Of a DNA stretch of 5,700 bases, positions 1 through 5,700 are shown in pieces. How positions within the stretch are numbered: position 1 is the first letter of the stretch; the number at the start of each line of letters is the position of its first letter. The stretch comes from Ferroplasmaceae archaeon UBA567. GTDB taxonomy: Archaea > Thermoplasmatota > Thermoplasmata > Thermoplasmatales > Thermoplasmataceae. A program made the translations under genes and the position numbers. The notes under the pieces were generated by a model. The model did no database searches. It was given only the letters and a program-made list of their open reading frames with translations, and was not told the DNA's origin. Location: positions 1-5,700 of the forward strand of contig DAUP01000079.1 of the NCBI GenBank assembly GCA_002505185.1. Direction: 5' to 3'.

Positions 1-43
1 TTAATCCATCCAGTTCTTTCTCCCTGTCAAAGAATATCTCCAT
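1..43 (-). CDS. Start of a probable archaeal ATPase_2-type P-loop ATPase (partial, leaves the window)
   Basis: Only the first 14 codons are visible, reading MEIFFDREKELDGL on the minus strand from an ATG at 43-41. The FFDRExEL pattern right after the start is typical of the N-terminus of archaeal AAA-type ATPases of the ATPase_2 / COG1672 group, where it precedes the Walker A loop by a few residues. These proteins are common in archaeal genomes and often sit in variable regions; their roles are mostly unknown. The start is supported by a good TATA box about 25 bases upstream, as expected for a leaderless transcript. The gene has the same orientation as the helicase but lies 204 bases beyond its stop, so it is probably transcribed separately. 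The Walker motifs lie outside the window, so the family call rests on a short motif. Confidence 0.55.
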   Translation of the reverse strand, partial: MEIFFDREKELDGL

Positions 44-247
44 GATTATGTATATAATGATTATATTTATAATCTTTATTCTAAAGATTTATAAATTCAT
101 ATTGAGATTTGTATTTCTATATTTTTATTGTTAATTATGGACAATTATGTCTATAACTGTATATCAAAATTTATAGTTCAGAGCCATAATATAATCATGA
201 AAGGTTATAAATTGATAAATAAATTAATGTATGGTATAATTCACCGG
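44..247. other. A+T-rich intergenic spacer, no gene recognised
   Basis: These 204 bases separate the end of the helicase gene from the start of the ATPase gene, both on the minus strand. The stretch is strongly A+T-rich with many short overlapping ATA/TAT words. Apart from the ATPase TATA box, no convincing gene, tRNA or structured RNA is visible. An open frame on the plus strand that starts in this spacer runs on into the antisense of the helicase 3' end and encodes nothing recognisable. The helicase transcript presumably ends here, but no single strong T-tract marks the place. Confidence 0.6.
64..72 (-). promoter_or_regulatory. Archaeal TATA box for the leaderless ATPase gene
   Basis: Read on the minus strand this is TTATAAATA at -29 to -21 from the ATG at 43. 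It is preceded by a purine-rich AAAGA that could act as the TFB-recognition element. The spacing matches transcription starting at or next to the start codon. No Shine-Dalgarno sequence is visible before that ATG, which agrees with a leaderless mRNA. Confidence 0.5.
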
Positions 248-3200
248 TCATGCAGGAAGCATGCCATTCAGTTTTTCTATATATTGTGGAGGTATAGGTT
301 CCTCAAGTTTCCATACTATACTGACAGGATTGCTGCCTGTATGCCGTAAATGATGTACCGCACCCAGGAACACATATGGAGATGCACCCAGATTGTTTTC
401 CTTATATTCGCGGGTAAATAGCAAGATTTTGTGCCATGTATCTGATTCCCCGTAATACCTTTTGGCCGTCGGTGATTCTGAAGAGACTGTGCTCTGTGTC
501 TGCCAGTGAAATTCGCTTCCATTTATTGCATAGTCACGGTACATGGTAGTAGGAGAGTAGGATTTTTCATTTTTGTGAATAGTGACAAAGAGTATGTCTA
601 TGTTCTTATCTGGAATGTATTTTACACCCTCTCGCATTGAAGATGGATTTAAAATATCAAGGGCGCCCAGAACCTGGTTTCTTGAATATACACTATGCAG
701 GCGAAGCGGTATATCCCCTTCAAGGTTTTCAGGAGATTCAACGAAATTGATCATGGATAAAAGGTATACAAGCAAATCTTTCAGTTCCTGGAATAATACC
801 GGATAGTTCCTTATTTCCAGTATGGCTTCCAGAGGATTTGAAAATCCCATTTTTTCTGGAGGCTGATTATATATTGTTAAATAGAACATATTTAGCATTC
901 TCCGTTCAGCTTCACTTAACTGGCTCCACTCAATAGACTGCTGAGCCAGAATGTTTTCGATAAAGGAGAGCCATGAATACGAATTTATCTGGCAAATTCT
1001 TTTGAACGAACCGGTCAAAGTTTTTTCTATGCTTTCATTAAAATTGCCTATTACCCCTGCCTCAACGCAGAGCCTGGAAAAGTTATTTTTCGAATATACT
1101 GTTTCAGGTTGAATATGATAATACTCCAGAAAATTTTGAAGTGTCAGCTGAATGCCTGAATTGGAAACAAAGTCATGGATCTTTGCAACCAGCCCGGATG
1201 AAGACTGAAAAGATTTTTTAATGTTTTCTAGAATATATTCTTGTGCCTTCTGTTCCAGTTCAATATAGCAATCTCTTGGCAAATGTGTAAATCCTTTTGC
1301 AATCTCATTAGCAGGGTCTATGTGGGAACCTTTTAAAAGGGAAACATATTTTTCTGTGAAATTATAATTCTTATTAGCTTTGCCAATAAAATCCATGACA
1401 GTAAGGCAATCTTTTCCTTCCGAAAGCCGCAATCCGCGCCCCAGTTGCTGGATAAATACGGTGAGGCTTTCCGTGGGGCGCAGGAATAAAACTGTATTTA
1501 TTTCCGGTATATCAACACCTTCGTTATAAAGATCGACTGTAAAAATCACCTTAATTTCACCGGAAACGAGTTTTTTACGGGCATTATCTCTTTCCTCATG
1601 ATGGGAGTCTCCGGTTAATGCAATGGATAATATTCCAAGTTCATTAAAATAATGGGACATAAAGTTTGCATGGGCAATTGACACGCAAAATCCCAGAGCC
1701 TTGATATTGTTAATGTCTGCTGTATATTTTCTAACTGCATCCGCAATTAATCTCGCCCTTTCCATTGCTTCTCTTCCGTTGTTTACATATAAATTTTCAA
1801 GCTCTGATATATCGTATGAACCACGTTTCCATGCAATATTGTCAATATTAGCAGAATCCGTTATTCCAAAGTACTGGAAAGGGCATAGAATTCCACGGTC
1901 AATAGCTTCCGGCAACCTTATTTCAGAAGTGATGTGGCCGTTAAAATATTTCAGTATATCCTTTCCATCCCCTCTTTCTGGGGTGGCTGTGAGCCCGAGC
2001 ATAATTTCAGGATTAAAATATGATAAAAGATTCGCATATGATTTTGCACATGCATGATGGAATTCGTCTATAATTATGAAGTCATAATAATCACTTTTTA
2101 ATTGAACGTCAGGCCTTACAGACTGGAATTTCTGGATTGACATAAATACATAATCAACTGATAATGGCACATGGTTTCCAACGTATAACTCACCAAAATT
2201 ATAATCTTTTAACACACTTCTGAAACAGGCAAGGCTTTGTTTCAGTATCTCTTCCCGGTGTGCTATAAACAGAAGCCTGTTAGGGCTACCGGGATGATCC
2301 CTGACAAACCGGGCGTAATCAAATGCAGATATAATGGTTTTGCCGGTACCTGTTGCAGATACGACAAGGTTTCTAAAATTCCCGCGCAATTCCCTATCTG
2401 CTTTCAATTCTTCAAGTATTTCCGACTGATAATAATATGGATGGATGTCAAAAAAATAATTTAAATCCTCTCTGTTGCTGGACTTTTCGTTATCCAGTGC
2501 CTTCCTTAATTTATCTGCGTTATCTGGGGAGAAAAGCTCAAATGTTTCTGAATTCCAGTATGAATTAAAAGTTGCGTCAATCCTATCAAAAATATCCGGC
2601 ATATCAACCCTGGTAATTTTTAGATTCCATTCAAGGCCTCCGGATATTGCAGCATTTGAAAGGTTTGATGATCCTATATATGCTGTTGAGTAGCCGGTGT
2701 TTCTTGAAAATACATATGTTTTTGCGTGTAGCCTTGTATTTTTTGTATCATAGGATATTTTCACTTCGGAATTCTTTAATAAGGCTAATTCCATCACCGC
2801 CTTTGCATCTGTTGCACCGGTATATGTTGTGGTTATTACCCTCAATTTTCCTCCATTGCCGGTAAATTCTTTTAGTTCATTTATAATCAACCGTAATCCA
2901 CTCCATTTTATGAAAGATACAAGCATATCTATGCTGTCAGATGACAGTATTTCCCTCTTCAACTCAGAATATAATTTTGGGTCCAGTGTTGAGCCGGTAA
3001 AAATTGAACTATGTGCTAATGATGTTTCCGGCCTTAATTGATCTTTTTTGTTACCTGAATTTTTTGATATAAGTGAAAGCAGCATCTTTGGAGGAGATTC
3101 TATGTTATCGCAATTATCGCCTATTCCATTATTTATCTCGTATAGTAAATGGTTAATAAAATTCAACCGGTCAGATACTGGTATGCGCCGATCTTCCATG

Positions 3201-3364
3201 TTCTCCAGCATAGATTTAACTTTCTCCCCAACATAGGCTGATAATACGGAGGATAATTCACCTGCTTCAATATCTTTTTCGTATGAGTCCAGTTCATTAT
3301 TTTTATTAATCTCATTTCTTAGACAAAAATTCACCAGTTTTTCATATAGCCCCATTTCAAGCAT
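248..3364 (-). CDS. PLD nuclease - SF2 helicase - DUF3427 fusion protein, probable defence or restriction nuclease
   Basis: A 1038-residue protein, probably an ATP-dependent DNA translocase/nuclease in the cytoplasm. Residues 1-115 are an unassigned helical-looking region. Residues 120-280 form a PLD-type nuclease domain with H213-x-K215, GSSN at 231-234 and GLEWN around 243-247, giving one HxK...N...E active site that would need dimerisation. Residues 305-660 are an SF2 helicase core: Walker A SATGTGKT (336-343), motif II DEFHH (433-437), motif III LTATP (458-462), motif V around 610-620 and motif VI QQLGRGLR (639-646). Residues from about 690 to the end match the DUF3427 region, with characteristic SPTTMYRDYAI, FHWQTQ and late SPYVFLGAVHH segments. 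All domains look intact. The same domain order is widespread in bacteria, often near mobile or defence genes. A second ATG at codon 4 fits the TATA box better than the first. Its biological target cannot be read from the sequence. Confidence 0.93.
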   Translation of the reverse strand: MLEMGLYEKLVNFCLRNEINKNNELDSYEKDIEAGELSSVLSAYVGEKVKSMLENMEDRRIPVSDRLNFINHLLYEINNGIGDNCDNIESPPKMLLSLISKNSGNKKDQLRPETSLAHSSIFTGSTLDPKLYSELKREILSSDSIDMLVSFIKWSGLRLIINELKEFTGNGGKLRVITTTYTGATDAKAVMELALLKNSEVKISYDTKNTRLHAKTYVFSRNTGYSTAYIGSSNLSNAAISGGLEWNLKITRVDMPDIFDRIDATFNSYWNSETFELFSPDNADKLRKALDNEKSSNREDLNYFFDIHPYYYQSEILEELKADRELRGNFRNLVVSATGTGKTIISAFDYARFVRDHPGSPNRLLFIAHREEILKQSLACFRSVLKDYNFGELYVGNHVPLSVDYVFMSIQKFQSVRPDVQLKSDYYDFIIIDEFHHACAKSYANLLSYFNPEIMLGLTATPERGDGKDILKYFNGHITSEIRLPEAIDRGILCPFQYFGITDSANIDNIAWKRGSYDISELENLYVNNGREAMERARLIADAVRKYTADINNIKALGFCVSIAHANFMSHYFNELGILSIALTGDSHHEERDNARKKLVSGEIKVIFTVDLYNEGVDIPEINTVLFLRPTESLTVFIQQLGRGLRLSEGKDCLTVMDFIGKANKNYNFTEKYVSLLKGSHIDPANEIAKGFTHLPRDCYIELEQKAQEYILENIKKSFQSSSGLVAKIHDFVSNSGIQLTLQNFLEYYHIQPETVYSKNNFSRLCVEAGVIGNFNESIEKTLTGSFKRICQINSYSWLSFIENILAQQSIEWSQLSEAERRMLNMFYLTIYNQPPEKMGFSNPLEAILEIRNYPVLFQELKDLLVYLLSMINFVESPENLEGDIPLRLHSVYSRNQVLGALDILNPSSMREGVKYIPDKNIDILFVTIHKNEKSYSPTTMYRDYAINGSEFHWQTQSTVSSESPTAKRYYGESDTWHKILLFTREYKENNLGASPYVFLGAVHHLRHTGSNPVSIVWKLEEPIPPQYIEKLNGMLPA

Positions 3365-3550
3365 ATTAAAATTGAATTATTTTATTGCTAAATAACATTT
3401 GCAAAACCATTATCTGATATGTATATAAAAAATGCCAATAGCCATGTTGAAACTGAAACAGGGAGAATATTTAAAACCGCTCGACTTTACCACAATAACT
3501 TTTATTCAAATACTGCCACAAGAAATAAATTATATTTCTAGGATAAGAGG
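3365..3550. other. Divergent intergenic region between the PLD-helicase gene and the methyltransferase remnant
   Basis: These 186 bases carry the helicase promoter on one strand and two TATA-like stretches facing the other way, at 3422-3429 (TATATAAA) and 3467-3475 (ATATTTAAA). A 40-codon open frame (3432-3554) crosses much of it and overlaps the start of the methyltransferase remnant by ATGA. It matches no family I recognise. The missing N-terminal part of the methyltransferase, including any DPPY/F motif, is not present here in any plus-strand frame. Confidence 0.5.
3378..3385 (-). promoter_or_regulatory. Possible TATA box for the PLD-helicase gene
   Basis: On the minus strand this reads ATAAAATA. 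It lies at -21 to -14 from the ATG at 3364, which is too close for a leaderless start there. It lies at -30 to -23 from the in-frame ATG at 3355, the canonical distance. No Shine-Dalgarno precedes either ATG. The surroundings are A+T-rich, so a chance match is possible. Confidence 0.35.
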
Positions 3551-4000
3551 ATGATTGTTAAATCTCTATCGGGTGATATGTTTGTTAGGTCTCAGAAGAC
3601 ATGCAATCAGGGGTATAAGGAAAATCCATTATTGATATATTGGACAAATGGTGGTTTGCCACGTTCTAAACCATATCTGGATCAAAATGAAGGAATGCCT
3701 TTAACAAATTTGCGGACAGATATTAATGTGATATCAATGCAGGCTCTGAAGAGCCAGGAATATCCAACACAGAAACCAGAAGCATTATCAAAAAGGATTA
3801 TTATCGTGTCCAGCAACGAAGGATATTTTATGTTAGACACTTTTTGTGGTTCTGGGGCAACTCTTGCCGTTGCAAAAAGGTTGGAAAGAAGATGGGTTGG
3901 AATTGATATATCAAAAGAAGCCTGTACAGTAAGTAAAAAAGGGCAGCTCTTAGTGTTGCAAAATGGGGAATATATGATATTATTTATTCATATTATTTAA
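3551..4000 (+). pseudogene. C-terminal remnant of a beta-class site-specific DNA methyltransferase
   Basis: The 149-residue frame is the C-terminal part of an N6-adenine/N4-cytosine DNA methyltransferase of the N6_N4_Mtase family (COG0863-like). Visible in order are a GGLPRSKPYLD segment (34-44), TDI (57-59), the motif X element YPTQKPEAL (71-79), the SAM-binding motif I LDTFCGSGAT (95-104) and motif II WVGIDIS (115-121). In this class the catalytic DPPY/F motif and target-recognition region come before these, and both are missing. A stop codon at 3539-3541 closes the frame just upstream, and intact relatives are at least twice as long. The last 20 residues, after a run of six A and three G at 3935-3943, no longer resemble the family, so the tail may be altered too. 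It should bind cofactor at best and cannot methylate alone. It lies divergently from the PLD-helicase and may be its former modification partner. Confidence 0.85.
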
Positions 4001-4003
4001 ATA
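3994..4003 (+). promoter_or_regulatory. Possible TATA box for the FkbM methyltransferase gene
   Basis: The palindromic TATTTAAATA overlaps the stop codon of the methyltransferase remnant. A transcript starting about 26 bases downstream would have a short leader of roughly 25 bases that includes the ribosome-binding site at 4041-4046. The region is so A+T-rich that other TATA-like words exist nearby. Confidence 0.35.
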
Positions 4004-4040
4004 CTTTTTATCGTTAATTAAATATTAAATATCAAATATA

Positions 4041-4046
4041 AGGTGA
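4041..4046 (+). promoter_or_regulatory. Ribosome-binding site of the FkbM methyltransferase gene
   Basis: AGGTGA matches the complement of the archaeal 16S rRNA 3' end (AGGAGGTGAT) and lies four bases before the ATG at 4051. This fixes the start codon. It is the only clear Shine-Dalgarno in the window; the helicase and ATPase starts lack one. Confidence 0.7.
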
Positions 4047-4050
4047 ATAA

Positions 4051-4761
4051 ATGAATAAAAGAACATTGGAAACAATACATATAGGCGACAATATAGGATA
4101 TCACTATGATAGTATAAAGGATTTAAGAAACAGGGTGAAATATAAAATTAAAACAAATATAATTTTACCGCGAAGAAGTGAAATGATAGATAAGATCTAT
4201 GAAGAATATGTAGATTTTTTGCCGGCAAAAGATAAATTATTAATTGATGTTGGAGCACAATATGCGGATTATAGTATTATTGCAAATAAAATATATGGAA
4301 CAAAAGTAATAGCATTTGAACCTTTGCAGGATAACTACAATAAAGCATTGCGTTATATAAAACTCAACAAAGCCAATGTAAAATTAATAAAATCTGCTAT
4401 GTCTGACGTAGAATATGAAGAAAAAATGAATTGGGAAGGAAATATGCTAAAAGCTGTTTCAACAGGAACAAAACAGGAGATTATAGTTTTTCACAAACTT
4501 GATTCTTATAATCTTCAACCCGATTTATTGAAAATAGATGTGGAAGGTTTTGAGATATCCGTTTTGAAAGGAGCTTTAAAAACTATAACAGAATTTAAGC
4601 CAAGAATAATTATTGAAACTCATTCTTCTGATTTAGAAAAACAGGCTAATGAATTAATTAGAAGTTTTGGCTATCTCAAACCCAAAGAAGGAAGAAGAAT
4701 AAAAGGACTTGGATTTATGGACACGATAGTAAACTTGTTTTTTAAGCCTGAATTAAGTTAA
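4051..4761 (+). CDS. FkbM-family SAM-dependent methyltransferase
   Basis: This 236-residue protein belongs to the FkbM (Methyltransf_21) family, which methylates small-molecule, sugar or glycan substrates, typically on oxygen, using S-adenosylmethionine. Seen in order are the SAM-binding strand IDVGAQYADYS (65-75), the acidic strand end AFEP (88-91), SDVE (118-121), LDSY (150-153) and the hallmark LLKIDVEGFEISVLKGA (159-175), followed by IIIETH (186-191). The second glycine usual in the first motif (DVGANxGxxS) is alanine here, a mild departure. The N-terminal 50 residues and basic C-terminal part are not recognisable. No signal peptide or membrane segment is visible, so it is probably cytosolic. 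Composition is visibly more A+T-rich than the helicase and transposase, which suggests a separate origin. It starts 50 bases after the methyltransferase remnant and faces the transposase. The substrate is unknown; surface glycan or lipid decoration is one possibility. Confidence 0.88.
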   Translation: MNKRTLETIHIGDNIGYHYDSIKDLRNRVKYKIKTNIILPRRSEMIDKIYEEYVDFLPAKDKLLIDVGAQYADYSIIANKIYGTKVIAFEPLQDNYNKALRYIKLNKANVKLIKSAMSDVEYEEKMNWEGNMLKAVSTGTKQEIIVFHKLDSYNLQPDLLKIDVEGFEISVLKGALKTITEFKPRIIIETHSSDLEKQANELIRSFGYLKPKEGRRIKGLGFMDTIVNLFFKPELS

Positions 4762-4775
4762 AAAATATTAAAAAC
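4758..4775 (-). terminator. Possible T-rich terminator for the transposase gene
   Basis: Read on the minus strand, this holds two T-runs, GTTTTTAATATTTTTTAA, about 40-55 bases after the transposase stop. Archaeal transcription often ends at such T-tracts without a hairpin. It overlaps the stop codon of the FkbM gene on the other strand. The overall A+T-richness makes the call tentative. Confidence 0.3.
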
Positions 4776-4812
4776 ATATTATTGATTGAAATTTAATTTA
4801 ACCCTTAACTCT

Positions 4813-5700
4813 TCATTTTTTACGTAATATGTCCAGATCTATCCCTAATTTTGATATGAGTTCCTTTGCCTTCTTCGGTATCTCGCTTACCATCTCAGTT
4901 TTCCCTGTACTGTAGATTTTTATCCTGGAGAGGATAAGCAGGATATCCCTCACACTGTATTTTCCATCTATCATGTTAAGTACCTGGAAATGCAGGTAAA
5001 GTGAGAGTAAATTCAAAAACATGTAGGATGAAAGCATGTGATCATCCCTGATATATGATCTATCCGTTTCAAGGTCATTCTTGTATACATTGAAAGCGTA
5101 TTCAACGTATTCGCGTTCTTTGTACAATCTGTATATCCGTTCCGGTTCATCATTGATATCGGATAAAAGGTAAAGCTTTCCAAAGTCACCGGAATGATCG
5201 TAGTATGATGATTTAGGCCTTATATTGTCATGGATTCTTATGAGGTAGTCCCTCTCCTCCTCTGATTTTAGAACAGGGTCTTCGAATACATATACACCAT
5301 TCTCAGGCTTCCAGCACTTTACAGGCTTTCCATTGTACATGAATACATTAAGGAAATCACCGTTTTCAGGTATAATGGAAGAATTCCTCCTTAATGGTAT
5401 GATGTAGCTAAGATGCCTCTTCCTTAACTTTTTAATATTGTCTGCGGAGAAGAAACCCTTATCCGCTACTATAACGCATCTTTCCACACCAGCCATGTCT
5501 ATTGTGTTTGCCATAGCTGACACATCCCTTATTGAGCCTGGAAGTATCCTTACGAATGTGGGCACAGTCCTTGTTGATGAGAACAGCATCATTACATTGA
5601 TCTGTGGAAGGTGTATCTCCTTTGAATTATGGCCAGGTTCCAGGAATGATATGTTCTCTGACCTGGAGAATATTGCTGTTGAATCCATTAAAACATATTC
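4813..5700 (-). CDS. IS4-superfamily DDE transposase, N-terminus outside the window
   Basis: This is the C-terminal roughly 295 residues of a cut-and-paste DDE transposase of the IS4 superfamily (IS4/IS1634-like). Counting from the methionine encoded at 5688, the catalytic residues are D2 in LMDSTAIFS, D76 in VADKGFF, and E196 inside a complete Y-x2-R-x3-E-x6-K signature (Y189, R192, E196, K203) that defines the group. That methionine is internal: the frame continues upstream as EYVL to the window edge, and the first catalytic aspartate would not sit at residue 2 of a complete protein. About 100 or more N-terminal residues are therefore expected beyond 5700. The visible part has no frameshift or stop and could be active. 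It converges on the FkbM gene with 51 bases between the two stops. Confidence 0.92.
   Translation of the reverse strand, partial: EYVLMDSTAIFSRSENISFLEPGHNSKEIHLPQINVMMLFSSTRTVPTFVRILPGSIRDVSAMANTIDMAGVERCVIVADKGFFSADNIKKLRKRHLSYIIPLRRNSSIIPENGDFLNVFMYNGKPVKCWKPENGVYVFEDPVLKSEEERDYLIRIHDNIRPKSSYYDHSGDFGKLYLLSDINDEPERIYRLYKEREYVEYAFNVYKNDLETDRSYIRDDHMLSSYMFLNLLSLYLHFQVLNMIDGKYSVRDILLILSRIKIYSTGKTEMVSEIPKKAKELISKLGIDLDILRKK
4813..5700 (-). mobile_element. Insertion sequence of the IS4 superfamily (partial; one end outside the window)
   Basis: The span given is the transposase-coding part only. The end of the element nearest the transposase C-terminus must lie in or very near 4762-4812, because the intact FkbM gene stops at 4761. 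The opposite end is beyond 5700, so terminal inverted repeats and target-site duplication cannot be matched here. No exact boundary is claimed. Confidence 0.7.

Noticed and set aside
44..247. Clustered ATA/TAT words as a possible repeat array or replication origin
   Set aside because: The words have no regular period or spacer and are explained by low-complexity A+T composition; no origin-binding or CRISPR-like repeat is visible.
249..263. Short hairpin CATGC-AGGAA-GCATG at the helicase stop codon, a possible terminator
   Set aside because: The stem is only five base pairs, lies mostly in coding sequence and is not followed by a clear T-tract; archaeal termination does not need a hairpin.
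316..522. A 68-codon minus-strand frame inside the 3' end of the PLD-helicase gene
   Set aside because: It is an out-of-frame shadow of the DUF3427 coding sequence on the same strand and has no protein motif.
300..3240. Several open frames of 60-120 codons on the strand opposite the PLD-helicase gene
   Set aside because: They lie antisense to an intact, clearly homologous 1038-residue protein, have no recognisable domains and no ribosome-binding or leaderless promoter pattern.
248..4000. A complete DISARM or BREX defence system
   Set aside because: DISARM has separate helicase, DUF1998 and PLD proteins with a methyltransferase, and BREX needs PglZ and BrxC-like proteins. Here there is one fused protein with DUF3427 and only a methyltransferase stub.
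4758..4805. GTTAA...TTAAC as possible insertion-sequence inverted repeats
   Set aside because: The match is about five to six bases in very A+T-rich sequence, and the true partner repeat should be beyond the window at the other end of the element.

Overview
The window looks like accessory chromosomal DNA from an archaeon, most likely one of the Thermoplasmata (a Ferroplasma/Thermoplasma-like lineage). The clues are A+T-rich DNA, TATA-box promoters at the distance expected for leaderless mRNAs, one gene with an archaeal AGGTGA ribosome-binding site, frequent ATA (Ile) codons with some AGG/AGA (Arg), and the first 14 codons of what looks like an archaeal-type P-loop ATPase. The lineage is inferred from these traits and was not tested by any search.

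Layout, left to right. Bases 1-43 (minus) hold the start of a probable archaeal ATPase_2 gene that leaves the window, with its own leaderless promoter. Bases 44-247 are A+T-rich spacer. Bases 248-3364 (minus) hold the main gene: a 1038-residue fusion of a phospholipase D (PLD)-type nuclease, a superfamily 2 (SF2) helicase and a C-terminal DUF3427 region. Bases 3365-3550 are a divergent spacer. Bases 3551-4000 (plus) hold the C-terminal remnant of a beta-class DNA methyltransferase that keeps the cofactor-binding motifs but has lost the catalytic DPPY/F motif and target-recognition region. Bases 4051-4761 (plus) hold an intact, very A+T-rich FkbM-family methyltransferase with a clear Shine-Dalgarno. 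Bases 4813-5700 (minus) hold most of an IS4-superfamily DDE transposase that leaves the window at its N-terminal side.

How they fit together. The PLD-helicase-DUF3427 protein has the composition of an ATP-dependent nuclease, as in defence or restriction systems that pair a PLD nuclease with an SF2 helicase. The methyltransferase stub lies divergently beside it and could be what is left of a modification partner. If so, the nuclease either works without methylation or depends on another methyltransferase. The FkbM gene and the insertion sequence have no clear functional link to the nuclease; they look like cargo and a mobile element in a recombining region. No CRISPR array, tRNA or rRNA was seen.
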